A stretch of 64,000 nucleotides of DNA from Cardinalis cardinalis. Lineage: Eukaryota > Chordata > Aves > Passeriformes > Cardinalidae. The stretch covers positions 1,255,603 to 1,319,602 of the forward strand of contig JACDOX010000052.1 of the NCBI GenBank assembly GCA_014549065.1. The letters run 5' to 3'. Every line of letters starts with the position of its first letter. Positions within the stretch are counted from its first letter, which is position 1. Made by a program: the position numbers and the translations under genes. Below are positions 24,851-37,400 of this stretch, one piece after another. The notes under the pieces are model-generated. The model had not been told where the DNA came from, ran no database searches, and saw nothing but the letters and a program-made list of their open reading frames with translations.

Positions 24851-25039
24851 AGGAAAGGAAAGGAAAGGAAAGGAAAGGAAAGGAAAGGAAAGGAAAGGAA
24901 AGGAAAGGAAAGGAAAGGAAAGGAAAGGAAAGGAAAGGAAAGGNAAGGAAAGGAAAGGAAAGGAAAGGAAAGGAAAGGAAAGGAAAGGAAAGGAAAGGAA
25001 AGGAAAGGAAAGGAAAGGAAAGGAAAGGAAAGGAAAGGA
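24851..25039 (+). repeat. (AGGAA)n pentanucleotide microsatellite
   Basis: About 38 head-to-tail copies of a five-base purine unit (GGAAA in another register), with no visible interruption except one N at 24944. One strand is all purine and the other all pyrimidine. Such mirror-symmetric tracts can form triplex DNA in principle. The five-base period means all three frames on each strand stay open, producing artificial Lys/Arg/Gly/Glu-rich and Pro/Phe/Leu/Ser-rich open frames that are not genes. The length and purity suggest a polymorphic locus. Confidence 0.98.
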
Positions 25040-28000
25040 CATAAGCTTTTTAAAACTGCATCCCAAAAGAAAGGGTTTTTTTTTAATCTGTCCTTTTCAG
25101 TTTAAATTTCTATCATGCCACCTTAAAATTAAAAAAATATACTGTGGAATGAATAGCAAAATAAAAAANAAAAATAGGAAAAAAAATCCACANCCCATTC
25201 TAACACATGCTCACACTGTCTTTGATTTCACTGAAAGCTAGATCAAGNTGTGGTAATTTTAAGTGGACTGGAATAAGTATCCTGGGATAAAGAATCATAC
25301 TTTTATTTTATTTGACCTGTTGGTGTTAAGAATGTTAAGTTTATAAGTACNTTTTTCTGTTCAAAAACCCCTGTAATTTTTCTGTAATATTTTTCTCTGA
25401 TATGAAAATTACTTTGACCCCTTTTGACATGTCTCTGTATATTTAATGTCATTTAAATAATTTAAATAAAGAAAATATTGCATCTTTTTTTTCAAAATAC
25501 AAAACTTTCTATCTTATTTTGTATTTTTAATTGCTTTGGGACAAAAATGCTCCATCCCAGTAAGACTATATAATATTAGGAAATGGAAATGAAAAGCAAT
25601 CTTGAATATCTGTGAAAGACAAAATTGGAAAGTGACAACAAANTCTAGATCTTAAATTATTCACATCAATTGTACAACAAAGAGTAAGAAAATTTTAATT
25701 TTGTTACTTCTCATTAAGCAGTGGCAAAAACAGTGTTCTGAGGCAGGTCATGTAATTTTATTTTTCTGTAACTACAACCAGCTATTCCACAGGGATCTCA
25801 TATATGGAAAACCTCTTTGCAGATCTGCTGCACCATTTCATTCTCCATTGTGCTTTTTTCTCGTGCAACACGGAGCTTCATGTGCAGACTGTTACACTAA
25901 TTTGTGAAGGCTCAAAGATTTTGAGATAAGCCTGAGAGGCAAAGTAGAAAAATAATCATTTGGTTAAGGGAGAAGATATGAAGTGTTTGTTCCAGTTTAA
26001 TCTTCTGCTCTATACCAATATAAAAAAAGTAATAGTAAGGGTTCTAATCAGTGTTAGAATAACACTGATTAGAATCCCTTTCTTGACACTTTTTATGTTA
26101 TTGACAATTTCCACACAAAATTCACTCGAGAAATAATTAACAATTTTTTTTCAAACAGGAAATAATATTTATGTTTTGATTTTCTCCCTGTATTAAAATG
26201 TGTGCATGAAAATTTTCACTTCCTTTNCTTGTTCTCCTTTCATCCAGTATCTTACAGTATTTTAGATTTTATAGGATATTTGCTGTGCTTTTATTTTCTT
26301 TCTACTGCCTTAACCCCCATATCATGACCTTCCCTGCTAAGCTAAGGGCCACAGCTTGAAATTAGATTCTTTTGGTGAGCCGAGGCCTTAATCCAACAGA
26401 TGAATGACATTTTCTTTTTATGAGAAATNGGTTCTTCAGAAAGATTCAGAAAATAAAAAGCTTTAATGCAGTTTATTTATCAAAATTCTTCGTTACTAAA
26501 CTCTTCCTNTTTTTTCTGTTGGGTTGTTGCCTGTTTTTTCTCATGATACAATTACAGAGCTAAAGATTTTAACAGCAGCTGCCACAGAGAAAACAAGCTG
26601 ACTGTCATCTTTCTTGGTTGCTTCCTGGCCAAAACAAGTGGGAAAGCCACTTGCAAACACTCCANAAGTTTTCCATCTAGCAAAAGAAAGTATGAATTGG
26701 GATTTAAATCCAAATCCAACATACAGCTGTAAAAGATGCTGTAACTAAGATACCAAATTAGTTTTTTAAAATACTTGAAATAGTTGTTTAGATAGCAACA
26801 GAATATTATTATTAACTTCAGTGAATTATTTCAACATCTCTGTAATAGCTGCCTAATGGATTCTTAATGTTTAACAATACCAGTGGTTTCTAACCCTTTA
26901 CTACAGTAGCATTTNATAGCTGTTGATGGCTTCAGCAATTGTCAGTTGACTTACATAATTTGAGTAACAAACATGACATCTATTTTGATGTTGGTTTATT
27001 TTTGCACTGACAGACTTGAGAACAAGTGTTCCAAAACCTCAAAGTGATTCCTTCAGATCCCAGGAAAGCATGTCATCTCTGTTAGACAACATGTGCAAAT
27101 TATAATCTAGTAAAAACAATGGGTTTGTTGTGTTGACAAGTTTTAAACACTATGTAATTTATTTATATAGCAAAAATAACTCCAAAANCTAGGCTAAAAT
27201 ATGGGTAAAATATGACATTAATTTCTTCTGAGAGGGTTCTGTGAATATCTGTTGACAGCAAAAGAACAGATTCTGAGTGGGCCCGGCTGAATATTTCCTA
27301 TGAAATTATTTTCTTTTTAGTCACAACTGATCTTTTCATGTTGAATGGACTGAAGGTATCAATTTGTCTGTAGCTATTACATGGAGGGATTTCAAAGTGC
27401 ACCCTTTATTTATCTTGACTTTATGCCAAGATCAATGATAGATATAAACCACATTTTCTGAATCCTTGTTTCTATGGGTAGGTAACCCCCAAGAAGCCAC
27501 CTCATGCTTTAGGTAACTGTCCTATTTATGTCATCAGGATGCAGAGCTTTTGAAACCCTGCACAGCATGCCTGCTGGCAAAATCTATTTATCTTTGTAGT
27601 GATATTGGAGTATTTTTTGTCTTATCTCTAATTTTTCTCCATCATTTAAGTTATCCCTTAGCTTTGTTTGTCTTGTCTTTTACCTCCTGTATTCCCTTCT
27701 CTTTTATATGAAGTCTGTTTCCATTTCAGAAACTATTCCAGAGGTTGATTCATTAACATGAGAACCACTTCAGACTTTCTTGTGCCCAACAAGACANGCT
27801 GTTCTCCTAGGAGGAACAATACCCTGAAAATATTTGTTACCACCTGGGCTGACTAAGATTCAATGTCATTTTAATTGTTGCTGTACACTTCAGTAGTCAC
27901 CCAATACTTGGATGTTTGTGAACATCAATCAGGGATACAAATGCCAAATACTTCTCTGCTCTCATAACAAGTCCTAACATAGACTGCCATATAGACATCA

Positions 28001-30121
28001 GCCAATAGCTTGGCTTCATAGCTATTTTTAACACTGTCANAACAACAGATTTTTCTGGGGAACCGCAGTTTTACTTCTCTGGAGAAAAGAACAAACTGTT
28101 TATCCTCAAGAGACGTACAATCTAAATGGTTAAAGTTATGATTATAAAAAATGAAAATAAAACTGTTTATTGAAATTATTGTTGCAATAATTTCTCCTGT
28201 CTCAGCTTACAAGGCTAAACAAAAAGNATTTAAGGATAGAGAGACACATTACTATATGTATAGCAAGTTCTTCAAGAGGAAATGTGTAGATGGNGTTTGA
28301 TTCTTTATTTACTTTAAAATGTGGTTTGTGAAATACTAGGTATTAATGCATTATTAGTAGTTGATAATAACTTAAAAACAGTATGAGATATTTTGTATCT
28401 TTAAAAACAGTATTTTTTAAAGTGTGGCAGAAGTTTTAACCTATTTAAAACCAATAGATTACTCACAGAAATAGAAATANGTGTTACATCAATCATGTAA
28501 TTCATTAAACTTTGCCAATTTTTTTTCTCCTCCTTTTTGTGTGTGGGTCTGGTGTTATTACATCTCTTGTGAAGAAGCTTTCATGTAGTACATATATCGA
28601 GTTACTACCTGACCTGAAGAAAAAAAGNGAAAATAGAGAAACACGTAGTTTTTTCTACTAAATACACAAAGTAACTTTAGCAGTAAGCATTTATTAGAAC
28701 AATTATGTACTACATTTCCATCAATACTATTCTTGGTTTTGCAAGTATTCTATAGTATAAAGTGATGTTCATATTTTTCCCCTTCATAATATTAATGAAA
28801 AACACAGGATAAACACAATTTTTGAGCATGAAAATAAAGGACTGTGAATGAGTTTCAACGCCATGCAAAATTGGGAAATAAATTTTGATGAGCTATGATG
28901 CTGAATGATACATACGCTTATGAATCATCATTGGCAATGATCTATTCTTTCTCAAATTACAGGGTTATATGTTGGAATTTTAAAGACTCAGGGAGAAGAA
29001 GAGTACTCTGTTTTCTCTGGGGCATAAAGTAGTTTACATAAACTGTAAAATGCAAATATTTCCCTGACGATTTGTTTTCCTTGGGAAATTAAGACCTTTT
29101 AGTTGTGATCTTATTATGGAAGAAAATAGTGCCTGAATTTCAATTCACTAAAACTGATACCACACACTGCATACTGTGTTGCTTGCAGAAATATTTGTTA
29201 CCAGGGATTTGAGGTGAATTATGCAAATTAAGCTGTAACAGAAACCAGATCCAATCTTATGAGTCAGAAANAAAACTGGATAGACTAAGTGCTTACACAA
29301 GCATCAGGTATTTCACACTGGCCCAGAAAATACTTATTGTTATTNTTCAGATTGCAGAGGAAACATTTGCATAAAATCTGTATTATCATATAATATGCAT
29401 GAGTTTATAAATCTCTGGAGTGAATGTTAGAAAAGAAAATATTCTATTTTTTATTACTTTTTTATTCTTTTTAATAAATATAAAGATATATGTATTTGTA
29501 GTTTAAGCTGGTTTCAGTTCCTTAATTTTTTCCATCTACTGTTCAAGATTAATTTTTGCATTCTGACACTTCCTATTTTTTTATCTGAAAATTCATTTAT
29601 TTACAAGTGAGAAGCACAACAATGCCACACAACATTTTAGTCCTGATGCTTCCAAGAGGATGTGCAATTAAGAGATTTTGTTCTTTCTCAAATATGACAA
29701 AGAAATGCACAAAAATTTGGGGTTTTTTTGTTGTGGGTAGGTGGAACTTTAGGAATTAAAGGGCAAGCATGTATACATCTGCTATCAACAAACTACTTTC
29801 TTTCCAAAGGCAATTTAACAATCAAGTACCAAAGAGAGACAACAATTTGCAATCATGATACCAGTGAATCTGCTACCCTTCTTCCCAAACAACAAACCTA
29901 TGACTGAAAAACACTGACTGAATCATAAAAAAAAACAAAAGCACCATTTTCCTTGGAAAATAAAATTTTGTAGATTCTCAAAGAGATAAAAAACCCAAGG
30001 CTCTCTGCCAAAAAGAATCACGAAAATAGTCCTTTGGGTACAGGTCCACTGAGTACTTTCGTTTTATCTACCCTTGTCACAACCTGCCCCTGAAGAAGGG
30101 ATAACTGAGGTTATTGATAAT
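25040..30121. other. AT-rich DNA without recognised gene
   Basis: Five kilobases without a recognised interspersed repeat or exon; the hairpin at 26020-26096 is listed separately. The octamer-like ATGCAAAT occurs at about 29221, next to AT-rich homeobox-type words. This could fit conserved noncoding DNA, but I have no alignment to support that. Confidence 0.5.
26020..26096. repeat. Long hairpin (inverted repeat)
   Basis: The left arm 26037-26055 pairs with the right arm 26061-26080. There are 14 perfect base pairs (TTCTAATCAGTGTT with AACACTGATTAGAA), then one bulged T, then 5 more pairs (AAGGG with CCCTT), around a 5-base loop. Weaker pairing continues outwards between ATAAAAAAAGT (26020-26030) and ACTTTTTAT (26088-26096). 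The result is an irregular hairpin of about 77 bases. It could be a palindrome made by replication error, a small palindromic transposon relic or a precursor-like RNA hairpin. Confidence 0.85.
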
Positions 30122-30274
30122 GTCACAGAATCACAGAATTTCTAGGTTGGAAGAGACCTTTGAGATCATCGAGTCCAACAAGTTTTAACATTTCAACTAG
30201 ATCATGGCACCAAGTGCCACATCCAGTCTTCCCTTAAACACATNGAGGGATGGTGATTCCACCACCTCCCTGGG
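30122..30274 (-). mobile_element. CR1 LINE, 3' fragment, broken by LTR
   Basis: The text begins with the reverse complement of the CR1 3' end ('ATCACAGAATTTCTAGGTTGG', 'GAGATCATCGAGTCCAAC'). It runs through 'CCACATCCAGTCTTCC' and 'GATTCCACCACCTCCCTGGG', then stops exactly where the LTR at 30275 begins. Beyond the LTR the expected CR1 continuation ('CAGCCTGTTCC'-like) is not found, so the insertion was followed by deletion, or the CR1 was cut earlier. Confidence 0.92.
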
Positions 30275-31135
30275 TGCTTAGAGTGAAACAACACTCAATG
30301 ACCAGTGTTATTTAAGGCAGGCTTATTTTAGAACAACTTGGTTGCAATTTTGAAAGGAGGCATACAGCTATTTTAGTTCTTATCTATAGAAATATGACAA
30401 TATATAAGTATAAAAATATCAGTTAAGAAAATAAATAAGGAAAAGAAAGAAAGGATAAGAGTAGATAGTGAAGAGGAAAGATGTCATCACCCATAGATCC
30501 AGCAATGGGACTTGCTTAAATATTGATGTCCATTGGTCAAAGTGGTAGTTGCAGAATCGATCCATCAGGGTTGAGAGGAGCTCCTGAAAAAGATTCAATG
30601 GTTTCAGGTGGGAGCANCCAAGTACCTCACCTGTGGGGGAGTTTTGAATTGTCTGATGCAACATGTGCAGTTCTCTGGTGGAAGGCCCAAGATAATGAGT
30701 GTGGGGGTACTTCAGGGTTCTTTGATGGTTTATAATACCTTCTAAAACATTACAGCTGTTCTATAACACCTTCTAACACATCACAGTTCTTTCTCACACC
30801 AGTATAGTTGAGACAATTATGCCTTATCAGAAGGGATGAATTTCAGGCTTATTCATCAGTCAGTCCCAGGCTATCAAGAACAAAATCAGTTGCAGGGCTA
30901 AACTGCTTTATCTAAACAGAAGTTGGTTTGGTGTGGTCATTTTCCAGTGGTGGATGTTCCCCCCCTGCACCTGGACTGTTCTTACACAGATCAGAGGTCT
31001 CATCCCCACACACCCAAAAACTCTCCCACTCCCTTTAGGTTGTGGGGTGAAAACGTGNCCTCAGCAAATCTCCCACTGCTTTTGCAAACNGCCAATCTTN
31101 TGAGTCATTAACCTTTAACATTTTAGTCTCTCACA
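30275..31135 (-). mobile_element. ERV-L-like solo LTR, near full length
   Basis: Read on the minus strand it begins TGTGAGAGACTAAAATG (from 31135 downwards) and ends CACTCTAAGCA (to 30275), giving the expected TG...CA termini over about 861 bases. The body has a GC-rich U3-like half (about 30890-31080) and an AT-rich half with a TATTTAAGC word on the minus strand. I recognise it as an avian ERV-L-type LTR. A related partial copy is at 19205-19412. No internal retroviral sequence is attached, so it is a solo LTR. Flanking bases (CTGGG and ATCTA) do not match, so no target-site duplication is visible. Open frames inside it on both strands are chance. Confidence 0.8.
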
Positions 31136-32490
31136 ATCTAAGTACCTAAAAGTGTGGGTCCCAGTTATGTTCGTTTTGTAATTGTCTCNAGTAATTTCTT
31201 TATGAGAGGTAAAAAGTTGATTTATAAATATATATACCTATTGAACTTCAAAGAAAAGTCTAATTCCTGTTTGCAGATCAGCTTTGAGTTTTCTAGGGAA
31301 ATATTNTGGATAAATGTGTCATTATTTACATGCAGCATAGTACATGTGCTAAAGACTTTGCAGGATTCTTGCTTGACAAGAGATTAGCATGAAAGGTTAA
31401 TTGGTGCAATTCTAANTGTTTAATGATGTCATAATTATGATGCTTTTTTACATAAATACCTTGTAACAATTCTGAGGAATTTTAGCATAATTTTGTACAT
31501 CTGCANATGTCACTGAGAAGAAAAGCATTCTTTGGACAGAGAAGCAGAAGATGGCAAATTGTGGTGCCACAAATGGCAGAATCTGGAAACAGCCAAATGA
31601 TAAAACCTCTGTTCTCCTCATAGTGAGGAACTTGTAGATTATACATGGATTTGATTAAAAGCTATTTAAGGTATGTACTTCAGCACTCTCTTCAGCTGCC
31701 TGAGAAAAGATGAATCTGAGCTCTAAATCTACCAGACTTCCCTTGTTTGCTGGCAAAAGAAAAACACATCTTACTTAAATATTGTCACTGGTAAGGAACA
31801 GTCCATTTCCTTTAATTCCATGAAGAATACAATACTAGCTAATGTTAATTAGTAATTTTAGCTTGTAAAATACTTGGAGGACATTTTTTTCTTTACCATT
31901 TGCCTATCAAAATACACATCACTACCAGAAGCCAANAGTAGCTTTTGGTTTGAAGAAGACAAACAAAATTATTATGATTACATCGAATAGAAGGCAATAG
32001 TGCAGGTATATGAACATNTTATGCACAGAGAGCTGGACTACATGGTAAGAAATTAGCAGACAGTCACTTCTCAAAAGGAAACTGTATTTTGAGCAAATCC
32101 ACTATTCTTCCATCTATTAACTTATTAAATATGTTTGAAAGAAGCATTTTCTTAATCAAGCAGTAAAGGGTGAGAATTCAAAAGAGGTTAAAAGAGCCAT
32201 AGGTCCCTAATTATCCCAGCTCAATGTGAAGTATATTTCAAGCTATGCAATGTAACAGACCCCACTTAAGCATCTGCAAGCATTTAATTTCTAAGCAAGT
32301 AATAACTAAACTAAAGCTTAAAAATTAATTTAGAACCATATGACTAAGAATCATAAAATTANATTAAATCATAGTATTCTCACAAGCAACTTGCTATGAT
32401 TTCTTCTCCNGTGAACAGTAATCACCTTGTANGCACTCTTCAGAACTNCTAAACTGATTTGGCAATGCAGCATTAAGATTTCTAGATATT
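31136..32490. other. AT-rich DNA without recognised gene
   Basis: Nothing recognised. N bases are relatively dense at the ends of this stretch. Confidence 0.5.
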
Positions 32491-32854
32491 CACATAATCA
32501 CAGAATCATATAGGTTGGAAAAGACTTCTAAGATCTTCAAGTCCAACCTTTGCCTGATCACCCCCTTGTCAACTATTCCATGGNACTAGTGCCACATCCA
32601 GTCATTATTTGAACGCCTCCAGGAGTTGTCCTGGGCAGTTCATTCCAATGTTTAACAAAACTTTACATGAAAAAATTCTTCCTGATGTCCAGCCTGAACC
32701 TCCTCTGGCACAGCTGCAGCTGTGTTGTCTTGTCCTNTTGCTGGTTNCCTGGAAGAAGANGATGACCCCCACCTTGTTACAACCTCCTTTCAGGTAGTTG
32801 TAGCAAGTGATAAGGTCACTTCTGATTGTACTTTTCTCCAGGCAAGAGAAAGCC
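32491..32854 (-). mobile_element. CR1 LINE, 3' region, minus strand
   Basis: Starts at the CR1 3' end ('ATCACAGAATCATATAGGTT'). It continues through 'GATCACCCCCTTGTCAACTA', 'TTCTTCCTGATGTCCAGCCT', 'CACAGCTGCAGCTGTGTTGT' and 'TCAGGTAGTTGTAGCAAGTG' to 'TTTCTCCAGGCAAGAGAAAG'. The order matches the reverse complement of a CR1 3' region for about 360 bases with few gaps. Three N bases fall in well conserved positions (32708, 32747, 32760), where CR1 relatives have G. Confidence 0.93.
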
Positions 32855-34090
32855 ATATTATATGAAGTACAATTCCTCTGTGAATTATTAATTTTTTTAT
32901 ATTTTTATTTCATTTTATTAATTATATAATAAACTATTATATATATTATATTTTACAGCAATATTTCTTTGTATTTAATAGATATGAAATGGAGAAGAGA
33001 GCAAGCATTTTAACTAAAGTTCATTAGATGACTGTGATCAAAGAGTCGAATAAAAAGCTGTGATTGCTGCATCTACATACCTACATATGCACGCATATGT
33101 GTGTGTGTGTATATATATGCCAAACTTCACCTTAAAAGATTTAGCAAGCCAGTCCCAAGTCCAGTGAAGTACAAAGGAAATTAGGCTGTGAGGGTTAAAA
33201 GATCTGATACATTCTCTGTCAGGCTGGACAAAAGATCATGGTCTAATGAGAATGTTGTCTTATTCCATACGCTGACATTACACTGTTGATGCTTTCAGCA
33301 CATACATNTAAGCATCTAAAATTGAAGAAAACTACAGTTTTCTAGGGAAACAGATATCCTGNCCTCTGCTGCTGTTGAAACCCAGGTCTAAAAGCCTGTG
33401 TAATGCATGGTCTCCTCTCCAATTATTGTCACTCAGACCTCTGCACACATACCTACAGAGTAGGCAGAATGGATCAGAATTTATCCTGAGGAAAATTCTA
33501 CATTTACATATATTTATAATGAAGAAAATATTTAAATCATTATTTTCCTGAAAATTAGCATACACAAATGCAGCATTAAAAAGGTAAAAAGTAATATAAA
33601 TATTATAAGTAAAGGTAATTTCCATTGTGAATAGTCCAATTGAGTGAGGTCAACTGTATTTATCAAACATAAAAATTATAATAGAAGGAAGCAAAACCAT
33701 CTCTCTCTATCAACATTTTTGTCAAAATGAATTGGTTTTGACTAGCAGGATATTCCAATGGACTACTCACTGTCAAAATACTAAAAAAAATCTCTTAAAA
33801 AATACCATTTCTCCCCCCACCTCCCTCCAGCCCTACACCTGTGACAGAAAATGTATTTTAGCTGTTTCTAGGCATGGCAGTCTTTTTTTTTTTTTTCATA
33901 CTAGAAATAGCTTAAGAATAGAATATATAAGCATTTTATACAATCTACTACCTACAGGTTTCTCTTCAGTCCTTACTTAGCAATTTAAATATGGAAAAGT
34001 TTATCAGCTGCAACTTTAACTTCTTGGCAAGTCTGCACATCAGTTTGGTAAGAATCCTACTTCACCTTCACCTTAAATAAATAAAAATTC
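32855..34090. other. AT-rich DNA, simple repeats only
   Basis: An AT-only section lies at about 32885-32955. A (TG)n/(TA)n tract is listed separately. No gene seen. Confidence 0.5.
33094..33118. repeat. (TG)n(TA)n microsatellite
   Basis: A short alternating purine-pyrimidine tract: about seven TG followed by four TA. Confidence 0.85.
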
Positions 34091-34443
34091 ACAAAATCAC
34101 AGAGTCACCAAGTGGGTCGAATTGTTAGAATCCCACAGTCTCTAATAACTGGGTCCCTGGGTCCCAGCTCAAGTCCCTGGGTCATCTGCTCCAGGCTCCC
34201 TGCTCAAGCAGGGTCACCCCAGAGCACATGGCACAGGATTCTGTCCAGATTATTCTTAATTATATATCAATTGGGGGAGACTACACAGACTCCCTGGTCA
34301 ACCTGTTCCAGTGCTTGGTCGCCTGCACAGTAAAGTTCTTTTTAACCATCAGGTGGTGCATCAGCTTCTGCTTGCTGTCTCTTGTGTGCTTGCTTGGCCC
34401 TGCTGAGAAGAGCCTGGCTCCATCCTCTTGACACCCTCCCTTC
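34091..34443 (-). mobile_element. CR1 LINE, 3' region, minus strand
   Basis: Begins with a diverged CR1 3' end ('AAAATCACAGAGTCACC'), continues through 'GCAGGGTCACCCCAGAGCAC', 'AACCTGTTCCAGTGCTTGGT' and 'CACAGTAAAGTTCTTTTTAA', and ends with 'GAGCCTGGCTCCATCCTCTT'. The wording differs from the copies at 30.1 and 32.5 kb, so it belongs to another CR1 subfamily. There is an AT-rich insertion or replacement around 34245-34270. Confidence 0.9.
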
Positions 34444-37400
34444 CTAAGCAGTCTGTTTAAAAAATATATTTTAATGGTAATAATCATATTTATCTTGCAC
34501 ATATATTTAAATGCACCATAAAGCTGAGAAAGAAGGTGATATGTGCCGCTGTATTTTGAAATGTGTACAACGAGGAAAGAGGGAAGAAAAGTCTTACTGT
34601 GAAAATGAGNTCTCTTAGTAACTAGTGACTGTTCTGTTTGTGATTTTAATATTTGTAAGGTAGACTTAACTCTAGTGGTTCCATCCATATATGTTNTTCT
34701 ATTCTATTTTTTAAATGTGTAATATTTCTTAAAAAATAAAAAAACCCAATTGATATAAGAATAATAGCAAGATACAATGGAGGTTAGTCCATTTATTCCT
34801 TTTAGTTTGAGAAAACCAAACCTACTAAATGTAACATCACTTGTTAGTGATCATGAGGAAAAATGNATTTTTTTTAGTAGAAAATTTATCAGTAGAGCAA
34901 GAATAAAGATCTTGTTTCAGGTTGGCAAGTACAACATTCTTGGTTTCAGGTGTCTGTTTTAAAAAGAATCCACTTTAAATTTTTAAGATATTTAAAACTT
35001 TGGGAAAGGAGTTTCAGATATCTGGAAGTGTTTAGAGCTCTTTGAACTTTTGCTGAATGGTGCCAGTCTAAACATTCAGACTTGCAGAGAGGTGAATTCT
35101 CCTTCTACGCAGTAAATTGTAAAGCATATTTCTTATGAATTATTATTGTTATTATTATGAATTCTGTTTTACTTGTCTGAAACATTTCTGAGTAATTTCT
35201 ATTATTTACCATTAAATACTTACATTTATCTATGGACTCTTTGGAAGTTCACTGCTGTGACACAGAAATTATGGTAATCAGTATTTTAGCCTTGGTAAAA
35301 GAATTCTCCCTTTGGATCACAACAAAAAATTAATGGTTGAAGTCCAATTAGAAGTCTGGAAGTCTCTTCACAGATAAGAGTTAAAATTCTCAATAAATCA
35401 GTATATAGTGTGTGTATATATATATATAGATATATAAATAAAAATTATAAAGTTCATTATTATTAAATTAATATGGCATGTTACACTCATGACATCTCTA
35501 CAGGGCATGAGTTAAACAGCAGTGCTTAAAATAAAGTGCAAGTTTTCTCAAGTGTGGCTGCCTATATGAAGTACCAGTATGACTATCAAATTTAAAACAA
35601 GAATAAAAAAAGCCAAACAACACCAAGGCCAAATAGGTAATAAATCAGTTATTCTGTTGTTAATATTTACAAGTATTGCATTGTAATGTTGGACCCACGT
35701 ATTCCAATATATTCATCCCCCTCTGGTTGGTGCTGTCAGTCATTTGCACAATTCCCAGTGAGAAAAGGAGTATGTGTGGCATGTGCTAAGACAAATTAAT
35801 GTCCAACTATCTGAAGTGAGCATCAAGTGACAAGGTATGGCAGAGAAGTGTAATTTTTACATTTGGTTTTGTTTTTTACTGNAATTATAAAAGGCAAATG
35901 AAAATTATTAATTTCAAAAGGAAAAACATACAAGAACACCAATAAAATGAGATGAGACATAGCTATTTTCACTTTCATGTGAACTTCCCCAGTTCTTACT
36001 GGGGAGGTAAATAGCATGGATATATATAGTTCATCCTGATGTAAGAAAATAAAGGAAATGTTCATAGGAAAGGGGGCGAAGTGTTTTCAAAACAAAGATA
36101 CTATGTATCCAGTTCAGTATTTAAAAATTGCAGCAATAAAATATTAGGGTTTCCTTCCTCCTCTAGCTTGGTTACTCTGTACCATTATGGACCANCGTTC
36201 TAATGGATCTATTTCCGGTTGATGAAGTCGCTTTCAGTCTCCACGCATACAATTGACAGCTGATACAGAATTCAAGGGAAGATATCAGATCATTATATTA
36301 ACATTCCTCTAACGTATTTGAAGATCNATCCAGTGACTCAGAAGACTTAGAGAATGCTACAGGAATACTTTAAGCCCAGCTAGTAAAAGTGCCTAATATT
36401 TTACATTTTTCATCCTGATTGAATAGCAGCANCAGCTTGATTTTTCACCTTCATTATATACCAATTTTTTTTTTTTGGGGGGGGGGCTTTCTGGTATTTC
36501 TTTTATAATCTTAGGAGTTCTTAAAAAGGCACTAGAAACATTGTAATTCTTGTGGTTCTTTGGATTGCGCATCAGACTTAGCAGAATACTTTTGAGAGTC
36601 ACAATTGTATTCTTATAGTTGGCCAACACTGTTCTCAATCTCCTCTCCTTCCAAATACTTCAGAATAGAAGAGCTCTTCTATTTTCAGGGACTAATTTAT
36701 CAATTTAAAGTAGTTAGAATACATTATTTTAATGTCTGTTTCCCGTTTTCCCCTGATTTTTCCATCTAGCATATGAAAACAGACTGTCTTTGCACTGTGA
36801 AGTCTTTAATNAAGCAGATAAACAATACTCTTATAAAAAATATTCATTATTATATTCATTTCCCTTTTGCAANTCAAACCATCAACTGAAAATTTAAATA
36901 AATAGAAACCATGTATAATTTGCAATTAATTTTTCCCCACTCTCTTCATCTAGTGAACTGTCAAAATATTTGTTCATGACATAATGAGTAAGATTTTTTT
37001 TGCCTTTTCCATACTTTCCATGTTTTCTGCTGTACATGGAGGCAAGATTTCTGTAGCTATCAGGTTTTCTTCATCTTCAGAGGAAAAGTTCATAAATTTC
37101 TGTTTTCAAAACATGTTTTTGATTGGACATAAACCTATATTATACTTCACACTTTTAAGAATTTCTGGCACTTAAAAAGTCAAAATCATGGACTACCAGA
37201 AGATAAAAAAGCCTATCAGAGAAAAAAGTACAGAGCAAATTTAAGTATGCTCTGCTTCAGCTTGTATTAATTTGATGAAGAGTGTGATTCAAACACAAAA
37301 AGGTATTACTCTAAAAAANCCCAAACCCCCTGCTTATTTAAAATTCTTAAAGTAGAAGTTGTAAACCATGCAAGAAAGAAACTGGTCAGGTGAGGATGTA

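Noticed and set aside
24797..25241. Long open frames across the purine repeat on both strands (Lys/Arg/Gly/Glu-rich and Pro/Phe/Leu/Ser-rich)
   Set aside because: A five-base repeat without a stop keeps every frame open. The frames are products of the microsatellite and have no flanking coding pattern.
30275..31135. Possibility of a complete provirus around the ERV-L-like LTR
   Set aside because: No second LTR in the same orientation lies within range and no retroviral coding sequence is seen beside it, so it is a solo LTR.
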